NCBI RefSeq assembly: GCF_003432065.1
Contig: NZ_QWDE01000003.1
Coordinates: forward strand, 186,001 to 250,000
Length of the DNA: 64,000 bases
Source of the DNA: Mucilaginibacter terrenus
GTDB taxonomy: Bacteria > Bacteroidota > Bacteroidia > Sphingobacteriales > Sphingobacteriaceae
Direction of reading: 5' to 3'
The position numbers were made by a program, and so were the translations under genes. Numbering within the stretch: the stretch's first letter is position 1; the number at the start of each line of letters is the position of its first letter. Of the stretch, positions 26,846 to 35,212 are shown piece by piece. The notes under the pieces were generated by a model. It had not been told where the DNA came from and did no database searches. It worked only from the letters and a program-made list of their open reading frames with translations.

Positions 26846-28350
26846 TCCAAATGATACTCCTGTATTAACGGCGGGTTCTCTGGTGTAAGCGTAAAGCTTA
26901 CTTTAATATTGGCCTTCTCCCCTTTTATAATAAAATATCCACGCAGCTGGTTCTCGGCCGCAACATCGCCGATGCTAATGATCTTACCTGCTTTACTAAA
27001 CGCTTCATCCGCAGCGATCTTCAGCTTCTCCGGAAAGTAATCCATAAAAAAGTTATCAGCAAAAATGCCGCTTGCTTTGGCAGTGTTCCAGTCGGTAATA
27101 ACTTTAAGAAGATCGGCTTTACGCTGGTTCAGTATATCTGATGCTGGCAGAGTGCGCGGACGGATGTTGGATAGTACCAGCATAGTGTCCAGCACGGCGT
27201 TGTTTATCACGGCAGCGCGGGCGTAGGTTAAGTTGGCAAATACAACCACGCCCACACCGTAATCGGGCATTACGTTCCATTGGCTGCCAAAGCCGGGTAA
27301 ACCGCCGGTGTGCCCTACATAAATACGGTTGTCGCAGTCTTTCATCCACCTTAACCCATACGCGTATGCGGTAACATTGGGGCAAGGCCTGCCAGTAGGA
27401 GTTTTGGCGTTGGCTGTTAAATAATTAACATCCCAGGGGTACTGCATTTCACGTACGGAACTACGCTTAACCGGGCCACTTTCGACATCATCACGCGCAG
27501 GCCATGCATTTAAGTGCACAGCCATGTATTTACTAAAATCTTCAATGGTTGTAATTAGCCCACCCATAGCGCCATAAGAACCATCGTGCAGCAGCGGCTG
27601 CTCTATCCATTTATCATCCAACCAGCGGTAGCCGTGTGCCAACTTACTGGCAGGTACGGCGGTATATTCCCAATAGGTATGCGTCATGCCTAAAGGCTTT
27701 AGAATATTATCTGTGATAAATTGCTGATACGTTTTTCCGCTTACCTTTTTTATGATGTAACCCAGTGTGGCAAAGCCCAGATTGCTGTACTCGTAACTTG
27801 TGCCCGGATTTGTAGAAAAAGCAACTCCCTTCCGATAAATAGCCAAAAGCTCCTCATCGGTATCGGCAAGCCGGCGGTCGCCCCAGGGGTTATCTTCCGG
27901 GAAGCCTGCAGTATGGGTAAGTAATTGACGGATGGTAATAGCGGTAGCATCTTTAGTAAGGTATTTAGTCCCTTTCATCTCCGGAATGTACAGGTAAGCC
28001 AGATCATCAAGTTTTAGCTTTCCGGCGTCGCGCAGCTTGAGGATGGCCATTGCGGTAAGGCTCTTGGTCATAGATGCTATGCGGAAATCAGAAGAGGCAT
28101 CTGCCTTTATCTTCTTATCTATATTGATATAACCAATGCCACCGCTGTGCACCAGTTTGCCGTCGACCACAATGCCATACGCCAGCCCAGGCCAATGGTT
28201 CTTGTCCGCGTAATCTTTATATAGCTGGTCTATTACCGGGTAAGTTGCCTCAATCTTTTTTAGCCTGTCCGCATCTGTAAACGTTGCAGGCTTGTATTGT
28301 GCATAGGTTGTGGATGCCGTTAAGAGAAGAAGGTAGAGAAGTTTGCGCAT
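26830..28350 (-). CDS. Exported serine hydrolase, beta-lactamase class C/D-peptidase fold
   Basis: The 506-residue protein has a signal peptide (MRKLLYLLLLTASTTYA). Its catalytic SxxK is S93-M-T-K96 in RIASMTKSL, and the Tyr motif is Y188-S-N190. The third element is the HTG of VGHTGGLPG. This is the class C beta-lactamase/DD-peptidase/esterase fold. Such enzymes in Bacteroidota are usually esterases or D-amino peptidases rather than true beta-lactamases. The C-terminal residues DPLTP and the stop come from a C-rich repeat copy. A domain of about 120 residues follows the catalytic part. Confidence 0.9.
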   Translation of the reverse strand: MRKLLYLLLLTASTTYAQYKPATFTDADRLKKIEATYPVIDQLYKDYADKNHWPGLAYGIVVDGKLVHSGGIGYINIDKKIKADASSDFRIASMTKSLTAMAILKLRDAGKLKLDDLAYLYIPEMKGTKYLTKDATAITIRQLLTHTAGFPEDNPWGDRRLADTDEELLAIYRKGVAFSTNPGTSYEYSNLGFATLGYIIKKVSGKTYQQFITDNILKPLGMTHTYWEYTAVPASKLAHGYRWLDDKWIEQPLLHDGSYGAMGGLITTIEDFSKYMAVHLNAWPARDDVESGPVKRSSVREMQYPWDVNYLTANAKTPTGRPCPNVTAYAYGLRWMKDCDNRIYVGHTGGLPGFGSQWNVMPDYGVGVVVFANLTYARAAVINNAVLDTMLVLSNIRPRTLPASDILNQRKADLLKVITDWNTAKASGIFADNFFMDYFPEKLKIAADEAFSKAGKIISIGDVAAENQLRGYFIIKGEKANIKVSFTLTPENPPLIQEYHLDPLTP

Positions 28351-28467
28351 GGGATAAGTTTATCAGAACTCGAATTTACCGAATTTAGGAATTTTCAGAA
28401 TGAATTTTGACTATTAGAAACCAAAGTATGGAGATGTTGTGTTAACCGCACCTAATTCAGTTCAAAG

Positions 28468-28491
28468 TTCCCCCTTCAGGGGTTTAGGGGG
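28468..28491 (-). repeat. Copy 4 of the C-rich 3'-end hairpin element
   Basis: Minus-strand CCCCCTAAA followed by CCCCTGAAGGGGGAA lies 5 nt after the stop codon of the TlpA-like gene and points the same way. It is the second most diverged copy, with one C replaced in the second C-run. Confidence 0.8.
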
Positions 28492-28496
28492 CTGGC

Positions 28497-29264
28497 CTAT
28501 AGTTTTTCCAGCGCGTAGATCACTTCTTCAGGCGTATCTACCACGCTCACTATTCTACCCTGCTTGTTGATGATAAAGTGAGTGGGATAAGCATCAATAT
28601 TTAGCTTTTTACTGATATAGGTGTGCTGATCTGCCACTATCGCGTAGTTAAAAGGTTTTCTTTTTAAAAATGCCTGCAGTTTAGCTTTGCTGTCGGGAGC
28701 AAGTGCTACAAAAACTATATCCTTTCGGTTTTTGTACTTAGCCACTAGTTCATTCAGCGCCGGCATTTCCTTTTCACAAGTGACACACCCAATAAACCAG
28801 CAGTTGATCACCAGCGTTTTGCCTTTAAGTGTGGCTGCGTTGTATTTATTACCCTGTATGTCTGTAAAGTTGTACTTCGGAAACTGCTTGCCCTCCCGCC
28901 GGTAATGATCATACAAAACTACGCTCCAGCCTTGTATGTACTGCCCCATCTCTTTGGCTTGGCCGGCGTTCATTTTGTAAAGGTTATACTGCCATTGTTT
29001 GCCATCAGCAACCAATCTTACGGGAAGGTACGATCCGGTGGTGAGCGCTTTAAGAAAGTCGCCCTTGCTCATAGGCTTCATGGCTGCGTTATACGTAACA
29101 ATGTCCTGCGACAGCTTCATGTGGTTGCTTACATACTGAAAAAAGTTGTCGTAGTTTTTCAAGATAAAAGCAGGTTCCTGCACAGGCTTGCCCGGTATAG
29201 TGACACCTGCGAAGCAGGATAACTGTACCAGTACCACAATTATTAAGGTAAGCAGCTTTTTCAT
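28497..29264 (-). CDS. TlpA-like periplasmic thioredoxin-fold protein
   Basis: The 255-residue protein has an N-terminal signal peptide (MKKLLTLIIVVLVQLSCFAG). The thioredoxin fold begins near residue 130. It carries FTDIQGNKYNAATLKGKTLV, then NCWFIGCVTCEKEMPAL with redox pair C160-x2-C163 (C155 nearby), as in AhpC/TSA-type TlpA proteins. An N-terminal helical extension of about 110 residues precedes the fold. It probably reduces or exchanges disulfides of exported proteins; the target is unknown. A C-rich repeat follows the stop. Confidence 0.88.
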   Translation of the reverse strand: MKKLLTLIIVVLVQLSCFAGVTIPGKPVQEPAFILKNYDNFFQYVSNHMKLSQDIVTYNAAMKPMSKGDFLKALTTGSYLPVRLVADGKQWQYNLYKMNAGQAKEMGQYIQGWSVVLYDHYRREGKQFPKYNFTDIQGNKYNAATLKGKTLVINCWFIGCVTCEKEMPALNELVAKYKNRKDIVFVALAPDSKAKLQAFLKRKPFNYAIVADQHTYISKKLNIDAYPTHFIINKQGRIVSVVDTPEEVIYALEKL

Positions 29265-29311
29265 ACAGAATAGTTTGTCGCTACAATATACAACAATGCT
29301 GCGCGCACAGA

Positions 29312-29524
29312 TTAGTCTTTTTTTGCAGTAGCAACTAACACTATACCACCAATAAGCAGTATGCCGCCAAGGTATGGTGGCCAGTTTACAGATTTCTGTT
29401 TATCTGCTGAAACTTGAATTGGCCCGGCATCAACAATTTTTTCCTTTTTGGTGTAAGTGAAACCTGTCCAAACCAGCATTACAATGCCGAGGATAATAAG
29501 TACTATTCCGATGGTTCTGTTCAT
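29312..29524 (-). CDS. Small two-helix membrane protein (DUF3185-like)
   Basis: This 70-residue protein begins MNRTIGIVLIILGIVMLVWT and has a second hydrophobic helix near the end (YLGGILLIGGIVLVATA). The short soluble loop is lysine-rich. The pattern resembles DUF3185-type proteins, though I am not certain. It precedes the TlpA-like gene by 47 bp on the same strand, so they may be cotranscribed. Confidence 0.72.
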   Translation of the reverse strand: MNRTIGIVLIILGIVMLVWTGFTYTKKEKIVDAGPIQVSADKQKSVNWPPYLGGILLIGGIVLVATAKKD

Positions 29525-29626
29525 GATTGATGGGCTAAAATGTTGTTTGTTAAAATTTGTATGCGTAATCGTTGAACAAGAATACCTTTCAGAGCCAAAT
29601 TGTTTTATAAACGAATTAACAACATG

Positions 29627-29836
29627 TTAAATCCGGCCAGTCTCCATAACATCTGTATTATGAAAGTTCCAGTCCTCTACATCAATTACTCCGGGTGCGG
29701 TTTGGTAATGGCCGTCATCATTAGGGCACTTAACCACGTACAAAGCCTGGTCTGTAAGAAAAATTATTGGCGCTGCTCCGCAATGTTTGCAAACCTTGCA
29801 ATTAAGCGACTGCGGCATATTTAAGAAACCTCTCAT
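29627..29836 (-). CDS. Lar-like zinc-ribbon protein, copy A of a tandem pair
   Basis: The 69-residue protein has C13-x2-C16-x2-C19 and C37, followed by VIDVEDWNFHN. It aligns without a gap to the gene at 29939, with 34 identical residues in the first 60. The CxxC...C pattern plus a terminal DWN resembles the Lar family of restriction-alleviation proteins, whose founder modulates type I restriction in the E. coli Rac prophage. No restriction system or prophage is visible here, so that role is not implied. The pair is an evident local duplication separated by 102 bp. Confidence 0.7.
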   Translation of the reverse strand: MRGFLNMPQSLNCKVCKHCGAAPIIFLTDQALYVVKCPNDDGHYQTAPGVIDVEDWNFHNTDVMETGRI

Positions 29837-29938
29837 AACAATTTGTTATTGGTGATCAGGTTTCTGACGGCTTAAAACAGCAATAGTTTAACTATAAGTA
29901 AATTTACAAAACAAATCTGGAAAGAAACGACCTTGCGG

Positions 29939-30175
29939 TTATCCGCATTTATTGTTGATCATGTGGAAATCATAATCATTTTCATACAAAACGGAGTTAT
30001 GAATATTCCAGTCCTCAATATCGATAATACCCGGCGCAGCAGTATAATGAGCATCATCGTTCGGGCACTTTACCACGTAACCCTCCAGCCCAACGTTTGA
30101 TATGATACGTCGGGCACCGCATTCGCGGCATTTCTTGCAATAGATAGATTTTGGAATAGTTACGTACCCCTTCAT
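29939..30175 (-). CDS. Lar-like zinc-ribbon protein, copy B of a tandem pair
   Basis: This 78-residue paralogue of the preceding protein has C13, C16, C19 and C37 at identical positions and IIDIEDWNIHN at the same place. A short extra C-terminus (YENDYDFHMINNKCG) differs. The conserved KCPNDD-x-HY block between the cysteines and DWN suggests a metal-binding ribbon with a charged loop. Function is unknown. A regulatory or nucleic-acid-binding role is plausible, but the sequence shows only the zinc-type scaffold. Confidence 0.7.
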   Translation of the reverse strand: MKGYVTIPKSIYCKKCRECGARRIISNVGLEGYVVKCPNDDAHYTAAPGIIDIEDWNIHNSVLYENDYDFHMINNKCG

Positions 30176-30240
30176 ACCTGTACATACGCAGGCGGCACTC
30201 TCTCTGGTTGTAGTAAAAAGAAAAATTATTAGCGACTAAT

Positions 30241-30711
30241 TTATTTCATGTCGTTGATCTCAATCAAATAGCCGTCAGGATCACGAATGTACACCTGGTT
30301 TACGCCATCAACACGACGTTCTACTTTGCCAACTTCACCTTTCCAGTTACTGTACTCTATCTTCATGGCGTTGAGCTTATCTATAAAGGTGGCAATAGAA
30401 GGCACCTTAAAGCACAAGTGCACGCCGCGGGGGTAATCGGCCTTAGGGCAATTGCCTTGTATAATGTGCATCTGCAAATTAGGGCCAATGCTGTACCAGG
30501 TATGTACGGTATCTTTAAATGGGTTAGCTATAATCTTCAACCCCAAAACAGTAGTATAGAACTTGTTACTGGTTTTAAGATCTGCCGAACACAAAGCGGT
30601 ATGATCTAAGGTTGCTTGCGCACGGGTTATAAACGGCAGGCACAGCAGCGCGCAGGTAATAATTGCCTTTACCGGTTTAGCTGGTAAGCTTTTAAAATTG
30701 AAATTAAGCAT
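30241..30711 (-). CDS. Exported VOC/glyoxalase-like protein
   Basis: This 156-residue protein has a hydrophobic signal segment (residues about 14-31, ITCALLCLPFITRAQA) before a single vicinal-oxygen-chelate domain. Candidate metal ligands are H37 in TLDHTAL, H98 in RGVHLC and E151 in YLIEIND, the usual beta-strand positions. The family includes glyoxalases, dioxygenases and antibiotic-resistance proteins. An exported VOC protein is unusual, since most are cytosolic. The substrate is unknown. It is the last gene on the minus strand before a 212-bp divergent gap. Confidence 0.82.
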   Translation of the reverse strand: MLNFNFKSLPAKPVKAIITCALLCLPFITRAQATLDHTALCSADLKTSNKFYTTVLGLKIIANPFKDTVHTWYSIGPNLQMHIIQGNCPKADYPRGVHLCFKVPSIATFIDKLNAMKIEYSNWKGEVGKVERRVDGVNQVYIRDPDGYLIEINDMK

Positions 30712-30923
30712 AATTGGTTTTTGTAGCAGCTAAAGATACATTGTGCTACTGCCACCACATAATTTTATTTGTAACAATTGCGCCTGCACTTGTTTAGCGG
30801 CTCCCCTGCTCCGATATTACCTGATGGCCGTTTTGTAACAACCATGTGACCACCACATCTCGCCATTAAACTTTGCCTTTCTGCACAAGTTTAACTTATA
30901 ATGCAACACAAATTATAAAGCTT

Positions 30924-31115
30924 ATGAAAAAGGAAATAATAAGGTTGGTGGCACTATTGGTATTTGGTGCCGCAGCTATAACAGGTTGTTCGATAGAAAA
31001 TCAGGGTCACCGTGGATACAGGTATAATCACGACCGCCACTACAGGGATCGCAACCACAATTATGATCGCAATAATAACTATGACCGCGACCATAGTTAC
31101 CACAATGGATACTAA
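30924..31115 (+). CDS. Small lipoprotein with an Asp/Arg/Tyr/Asn-rich tail
   Basis: From ATG 30924, a 63-residue precursor has a lipobox-like ITGC (MKKEIIRLVALLVFGAAAIT ending in GCS). The tail is low complexity, with repeated YDR and HYR/NYDR units such as RHYRDR, NYDRNN and NYDRDH. The lipid anchor and charged aromatic tail suggest a surface or envelope protein, but no function is recognised. An upstream in-frame start at 30873 would destroy the signal peptide pattern. The next gene, 36 bp downstream, encodes another small exported repetitive protein. Confidence 0.75.
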   Translation: MKKEIIRLVALLVFGAAAITGCSIENQGHRGYRYNHDRHYRDRNHNYDRNNNYDRDHSYHNGY

Positions 31116-31151
31116 ACAAACATCATTATAAACACTTAAAATTCACACACC

Positions 31152-31439
31152 ATGAAATATCTTAAAGTTTTTGCAATTGCAATAATCACCCTGTTCGCCG
31201 TAGAAGGCGCTAAAGCCCAAGTAGCCGTACATGCCCGCATTGGTGCACCTGTGCGCAGCCGCACAGTAGTAGTGGAGCGGCCGGTATATCACCGCCCTTA
31301 TTACCGCCGCGCTGTTGCCGTGCGCCCGGTATACCACCGCCCTTATCGCCGCACAGTAGTGGTTGAAAGACCGGCTTACCGCCGCCATGTAGTTTACAAT
31401 CGCCCTTACGCTAAACGTGTAGTAGTTAGGAGATACTAA
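31152..31439 (+). CDS. Small exported Arg/Tyr/Val-repeat protein
   Basis: The 95-residue protein has a signal peptide (MKYLKVFAIAIITLFAVEGA, cleavage near KAQ). Its mature 70 residues consist of imperfect repeats of TVVVERPVYHRPYYRRA and AVRPVYHRPYRR units, very basic and rich in arginine, tyrosine, valine and histidine. No enzymatic motif is visible. Repeats are evident at the DNA level too. Similar repetitive periplasmic proteins are widespread in Bacteroidota but mostly uncharacterised. It follows the lipoprotein gene on the same strand and ends at a strong terminator. Confidence 0.78.
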   Translation: MKYLKVFAIAIITLFAVEGAKAQVAVHARIGAPVRSRTVVVERPVYHRPYYRRAVAVRPVYHRPYRRTVVVERPAYRRHVVYNRPYAKRVVVRRY

Positions 31440-31473
31440 ATAGAGCGGCTTTTTATAAAAGTCTCACTTAAAC

Positions 31474-31504
31474 AAAAGGCCTTCCGGATTGCGGAAGGCC
31501 TTTT
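31474..31504. terminator. Bidirectional terminator between convergent genes
   Basis: AAAAGGCCTTCCG (31474-31486) and CGGAAGGCCTTTT (31492-31504) form a perfect 13-bp stem with a GATTG loop and T/A flanks. It serves both the repeat-protein gene on the left and the GH16 gene on the right. Confidence 0.9.
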
Positions 31505-31507
31505 TGC

Positions 31508-32356
31508 TTATTTTGTTACCAGCACCCAGTCTACATAAACGTTGGCTTTGCCGGCCTTTATCTTGTCTACAGATGACTGCGACAAGCCGTAATATGGCTC
31601 CTTAATTTTATTTACGCCGGCAGGGTACCCGCCTCCAATGGCATAGTTCAGGATCAGGAATTTAGGATTATCAAACGACCATTTACCATACTTCTCTACC
31701 ATAGCCCTGGTGACAATATAGGTTACTTTGCCATCAACCTTAAAAGTGAGGCTGTTTTCCCGCCAGTCCACAGTATATACATGCCATTGGGTAACATCTG
31801 TTCCTTTAGGGAATGTATTGCGATATACCAGTGGTGTGTTACCAAAGTAACCCGGCCCATGCAGCGCGTTGCTGGTCCAGGTGCTATCGCCAACAGTCTC
31901 CATAATATCTATTTCGCCGCAATCAGGCCATTTGCCTTTACCTAACGCCCAGAACGCGGGCCATAAACCTTCACCACCGGCAATCTTCATCCTTGCAGAG
32001 AATGTCCCGTACGTAAACATCATCTTATCGCGGGTATTTATCCTGCCCGAAACGAAATCGTACTTCTTACCTTCTTTGCTGGTATGTCCGGGCTTGAAAA
32101 CCGGTTTAAGCACCAGTGCACCGTGGGTGGCGCCAATAGCTTTACCATCTATCATGTAAATAGTGGCGGTCGAATCTATATACGCCTGCTGCTCGTCGTT
32201 AACAGTATGGCCTGTCACCTCTACGTTCCATTTGTTACGATCGAGTGTGCTTTTATTGAAGTCTTCAAAATAAATCGTGTCCTGCCTGCTTTGCTGTGCC
32301 AGCGCAGCGCCGCACATTAGCAACACTGCCGAAATGCTTAATACTGGAATTTTCAT
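31508..32356 (-). CDS. Exported glycoside hydrolase family 16 (beta-glucanase-like)
   Basis: This 282-residue protein has a signal peptide (MKIPVLSISAVLLMCGAALA). Its catalytic motif is E148-I-D150-I-M-E153 in CGEIDIMETVG, the GH16 EIDIxE signature: E148 acts as nucleophile and E153 as acid/base. The surrounding WPAFWALGKGKWPDCG block is typical of laminarinases and lichenases. It would cleave beta-1,3/1,4-glucans or related polysaccharides in the periplasm or outside. No SusCD pair or sugar-regulation genes are nearby. It stands alone. Confidence 0.94.
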   Translation of the reverse strand: MKIPVLSISAVLLMCGAALAQQSRQDTIYFEDFNKSTLDRNKWNVEVTGHTVNDEQQAYIDSTATIYMIDGKAIGATHGALVLKPVFKPGHTSKEGKKYDFVSGRINTRDKMMFTYGTFSARMKIAGGEGLWPAFWALGKGKWPDCGEIDIMETVGDSTWTSNALHGPGYFGNTPLVYRNTFPKGTDVTQWHVYTVDWRENSLTFKVDGKVTYIVTRAMVEKYGKWSFDNPKFLILNYAIGGGYPAGVNKIKEPYYGLSQSSVDKIKAGKANVYVDWVLVTK

Positions 32357-32516
32357 GGAGTTTTTAAATGGTGGCTAAAAGTACAACTTGTCGAGGCAAA
32401 TTCAACGTAAATACATCGTTACTAATTTCATCTATATAATAGGCTGGCAGCCTTATTGCTTTTTTACACCGCAATTACGTTTACTTATATATCTTGCCAC
32501 ATTAGTACTAAATAAC

Positions 32517-33788
32517 ATGCATAAAGGCGGTTTCCTGAATATATTCTTAATTATAGCAGCGATAACGCTGCTGATGGACTGGTACGTAATACACGGCCTT
32601 CGCACCCTGGTAGCCGACTGGCAGTCGCGTCCGTTGCGCTTACTCGTTTTATGGGGATATGCTGTAATTTCCATTGGAGTGACCGTAGTATTCATGATTG
32701 GTTTTAAAAGCTACGGTACAGCCCAGGGCATGACACCATTTCACGAGTGGATGCTGAGCCTGCTGCTTACATTCTTTATCACAAAGGTTTTCTTCCTGAT
32801 CATCATTTCACTTGGGGATCTGGGACGTTTTATTTACGGCATCACTGATAACGTGATGCACGATAAACCCGAAGGCACCAACGAGCCCTTCTTCCCTGCG
32901 CGACGGAAGTTTATTACCGAAATTGCTTTATTAGTAGCAGCTGTACCGTTCACCGGCTTTTTATACGCTATGTTCCGCGGAAAGTACGACTATAAGGTAC
33001 ACCGCACAACCATAGTTTACGACGAACTTCCTGAGGCTTTTCACAACTTTACCATTACCCAGCTGTCAGATATTCACTCCGGTAGCTTTGATAATGTAAA
33101 TGCCATGCAAAAAGGCATCGACTTGGCTAAGGCGCAAAAGTCGGACTTGTTTGTATTTACTGGCGACCTGGTGAACAACGCCGCATGGGAAATAGAACAA
33201 TACATAGACAGGTTCGGGCAGATAAAAGCACCATTTGGGCAATTCTCCATCTTGGGCAATCATGATTACGGCGATTACATACAATGGAACAGCGAGGCTG
33301 AGAAGCGCGCCAACCTGGATAAATTGAAGCAGCACCATGCCGAACTGGGTTACAAGCTGATGCTGGACGAAAACGTTGTGCTGGAAAAGAATGGCCAAAA
33401 GATATCGCTTATTGGCGTGCAGAACTGGGGCCGCGACTTTATTAAAGTAGGTGATCTTAATAAAGCCCTACAAGGTGTGGACAAGGATGCCTTTAAGATA
33501 CTCCTCTCCCACGATCCTACGCATTGGGAAGAGCAGGTGCGTTATCATGACACCGACATTCACCTTACGCTTTCAGGACATACACATGGTGCACAGTTTG
33601 GTATAGAAACAGCTGGTTTAAAATGGAGCCCCGTTAAGAACCGCTACCTGGATTGGGCCGGGCTAATTAATACAGGCAACAGGCATTTGTATGTAAACCG
33701 CGGATTCGGGTTCCTGGCTTTTAGCGGCAGGCTGGGTATATGGCCCGAGATAACTGTTATCACCCTTAAGAAAAGAGGAATGGCCTAA
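32517..33788 (+). CDS. Membrane-anchored metallophosphoesterase
   Basis: The 423-residue protein from ATG 32517 has about four N-terminal transmembrane segments (residues about 8-22, 42-64, 78-100 and 133-150). A calcineurin-like phosphoesterase domain follows. Metal-binding motifs are QLSDIHSG with D185-x-H187, FTGDLVNN with D217, GNHD at 247-250, LLSHDP and SGHTHG. These belong to the MPP superfamily (YkuE-like). The substrate is unknown, perhaps a lipid or phospho-diester at the membrane. A longer start at 32388 lacks support. Confidence 0.9.
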   Translation: MHKGGFLNIFLIIAAITLLMDWYVIHGLRTLVADWQSRPLRLLVLWGYAVISIGVTVVFMIGFKSYGTAQGMTPFHEWMLSLLLTFFITKVFFLIIISLGDLGRFIYGITDNVMHDKPEGTNEPFFPARRKFITEIALLVAAVPFTGFLYAMFRGKYDYKVHRTTIVYDELPEAFHNFTITQLSDIHSGSFDNVNAMQKGIDLAKAQKSDLFVFTGDLVNNAAWEIEQYIDRFGQIKAPFGQFSILGNHDYGDYIQWNSEAEKRANLDKLKQHHAELGYKLMLDENVVLEKNGQKISLIGVQNWGRDFIKVGDLNKALQGVDKDAFKILLSHDPTHWEEQVRYHDTDIHLTLSGHTHGAQFGIETAGLKWSPVKNRYLDWAGLINTGNRHLYVNRGFGFLAFSGRLGIWPEITVITLKKRGMA

Positions 33789-33827
33789 CTAAAGCAAACA
33801 ATCATCTTTTTTAACCCTTATATCTGT

Positions 33828-34031
33828 ATGGATAACAAAAAGATAGGCTCCGGCAAAGCCGAAGCCGCGCATCATACCTCCCACAATGCAGTAGAAGTAA
33901 TGAAGCCGTTTGTGACTTTTGGGGTAAAGGCTTTAGGTTTGCTGGCTACCGCGCTGGTGCATATTGTAAAGAATGTACCCAAGCCTGACAGCAACAAAGC
34001 AGGCAGCAACAATAAGGTGATTAAAATATAA
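33828..34031 (+). CDS. Small protein of unknown function
   Basis: The 67-residue protein starts MDNKKIGSGKAEAAHHTSHN and has one hydrophobic stretch (about 28-46). Its ends are polar and lysine-rich. I recognise no family. It lies 39 bp after the metallophosphoesterase on the same strand and may be cotranscribed. Its stop is 17 nt from the convergent ABC ATPase gene. The frame is credible but short, so its reality is moderately supported. Confidence 0.55.
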   Translation: MDNKKIGSGKAEAAHHTSHNAVEVMKPFVTFGVKALGLLATALVHIVKNVPKPDSNKAGSNNKVIKI

Positions 34032-34048
34032 TCGCTCTTACAATAAAC

Positions 34049-35062
34049 TTAAGACAGCCATTTACCAAACTCCAGGTATTTGGCTATCCTTATGGCTACT
34101 TTGTCGCCGGCTTTGTACTTACCGCGCACGTAACTGAAAACGCGCAACGTAACCTCATCTTTTTCAATCACCAGTTCTTCGTAAAAACCTTTAAAAAGCA
34201 CTTGCTTTACCATCCATTTTTTACGGAGGCCGACGCCGCCAATTTCAATATCTTCCGCGTAGATTACTACAGTAGCCCGCTTGGATTTGATGCCGCAAAC
34301 GGCAGCTTCTTCAGCGCTTAGTTCGGTGCAGGCCACCAGTATGTTTGCGGTATACAACAGCCTCGGGGTGTTATACAGTTTTTCGGGCGTACCGTGTTCT
34401 ACTATCTCCCCTTCTTTTATAACAATCAGTTCATCCGCCATGGAGAGTATTTCGGCCGGGTCATGAGATACCAGCAAAACGGTAATGCCCCACTCCTTTA
34501 CTATCTGGCGCATATCGTGCTGAAGGTCCTCGCGGTAGCTGGCATCTACCTGGTTAAAGGGTTCATCCAGCATTAAAACCTCAGGTTTATTTATCAACGC
34601 CCTGGCAATGGTTACGCGCTGCTTCTCGCCACCGCTCAGTTTACCAAATGGTTGTTCTTTAAGGTCATATATACCCAGCAGGTTTAGCGCCTGGGTAGCT
34701 TTTTGTACGCGGTAGTTTTGGTCTTCGCTGTGCAGTCCGTCGCAAACGCTGTCCCACACCGTGTGCTTTAGGTTCATTTCGCGGTTGTCCTGGCTCACCA
34801 TCGCAATTGTGGTATGCTCGGGCTTAATCCCCTGGCTGCGTAAAGGCAATAGGTTGCCTTTGTAGTATACCTCACCGCCATCTGGTTTAGTTTCGCCGCT
34901 CAGCAATTTAAGCAAAGTAGTTTTGCCGCTGCCGCTTTCGCCCACAATGGCGGTTATCTTGCCTTTAGGCACCTGTATGGTGATATTATTTACCCCGGTA
35001 GACTTATCCCCAAAATAATTTTTGGTAATGTTTATGGTCTCTAATATCAGTTCATGGCTCAT
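34049..35062 (-). CDS. ABC-transporter ATP-binding protein
   Basis: The 337-residue ATPase has Walker A GESGSGKTT (41-49), a Q-loop at Q91, LSGGE (142-146), Walker B ending in DEPF (166-169) and an SHDP switch near residue 199. A C-terminal extension of about 100 residues after the ATPase resembles the TOBE-like domain of the PotA/MalK importers. No permease or binding protein is adjacent, so the partner is elsewhere or the protein acts alone. The substrate cannot be read. Confidence 0.9.
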   Translation of the reverse strand: MSHELILETINITKNYFGDKSTGVNNITIQVPKGKITAIVGESGSGKTTLLKLLSGETKPDGGEVYYKGNLLPLRSQGIKPEHTTIAMVSQDNREMNLKHTVWDSVCDGLHSEDQNYRVQKATQALNLLGIYDLKEQPFGKLSGGEKQRVTIARALINKPEVLMLDEPFNQVDASYREDLQHDMRQIVKEWGITVLLVSHDPAEILSMADELIVIKEGEIVEHGTPEKLYNTPRLLYTANILVACTELSAEEAAVCGIKSKRATVVIYAEDIEIGGVGLRKKWMVKQVLFKGFYEELVIEKDEVTLRVFSYVRGKYKAGDKVAIRIAKYLEFGKWLS

Positions 35063-35159
35063 GTGCGGCTAGGGGTTTGCTGTACCCAAACCTAATTTAT
35101 AAAAACCGCCCCGCCAAAAAAAGTTACAAGTTGTAATAGCAGCATACGCTTATTGAAAA

Positions 35160-35191
35160 TTGCACTTAATCGTAATTTCTTTATAGTTTAG
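35160..35191 (+). promoter_or_regulatory. Possible promoter of the AraC-type regulator
   Basis: A TTG at 35160-35162 and TAGTTTAG at 35184-35191, one base off TAnnTTTG, are spaced by 21 nt. They predict transcription from about 35197, ahead of the TTG start at 35213. Confidence 0.35.
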
Positions 35192-35212
35192 CTAACACTT
35201 AAGTTAAGCTAT

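Noticed and set aside
26830..28350. Calling the serine hydrolase a beta-lactamase resistance gene
   Set aside because: SxxK, YSN and HTG show only the fold. Class C-like esterases and D-peptidases share these motifs, and no resistance context is present.
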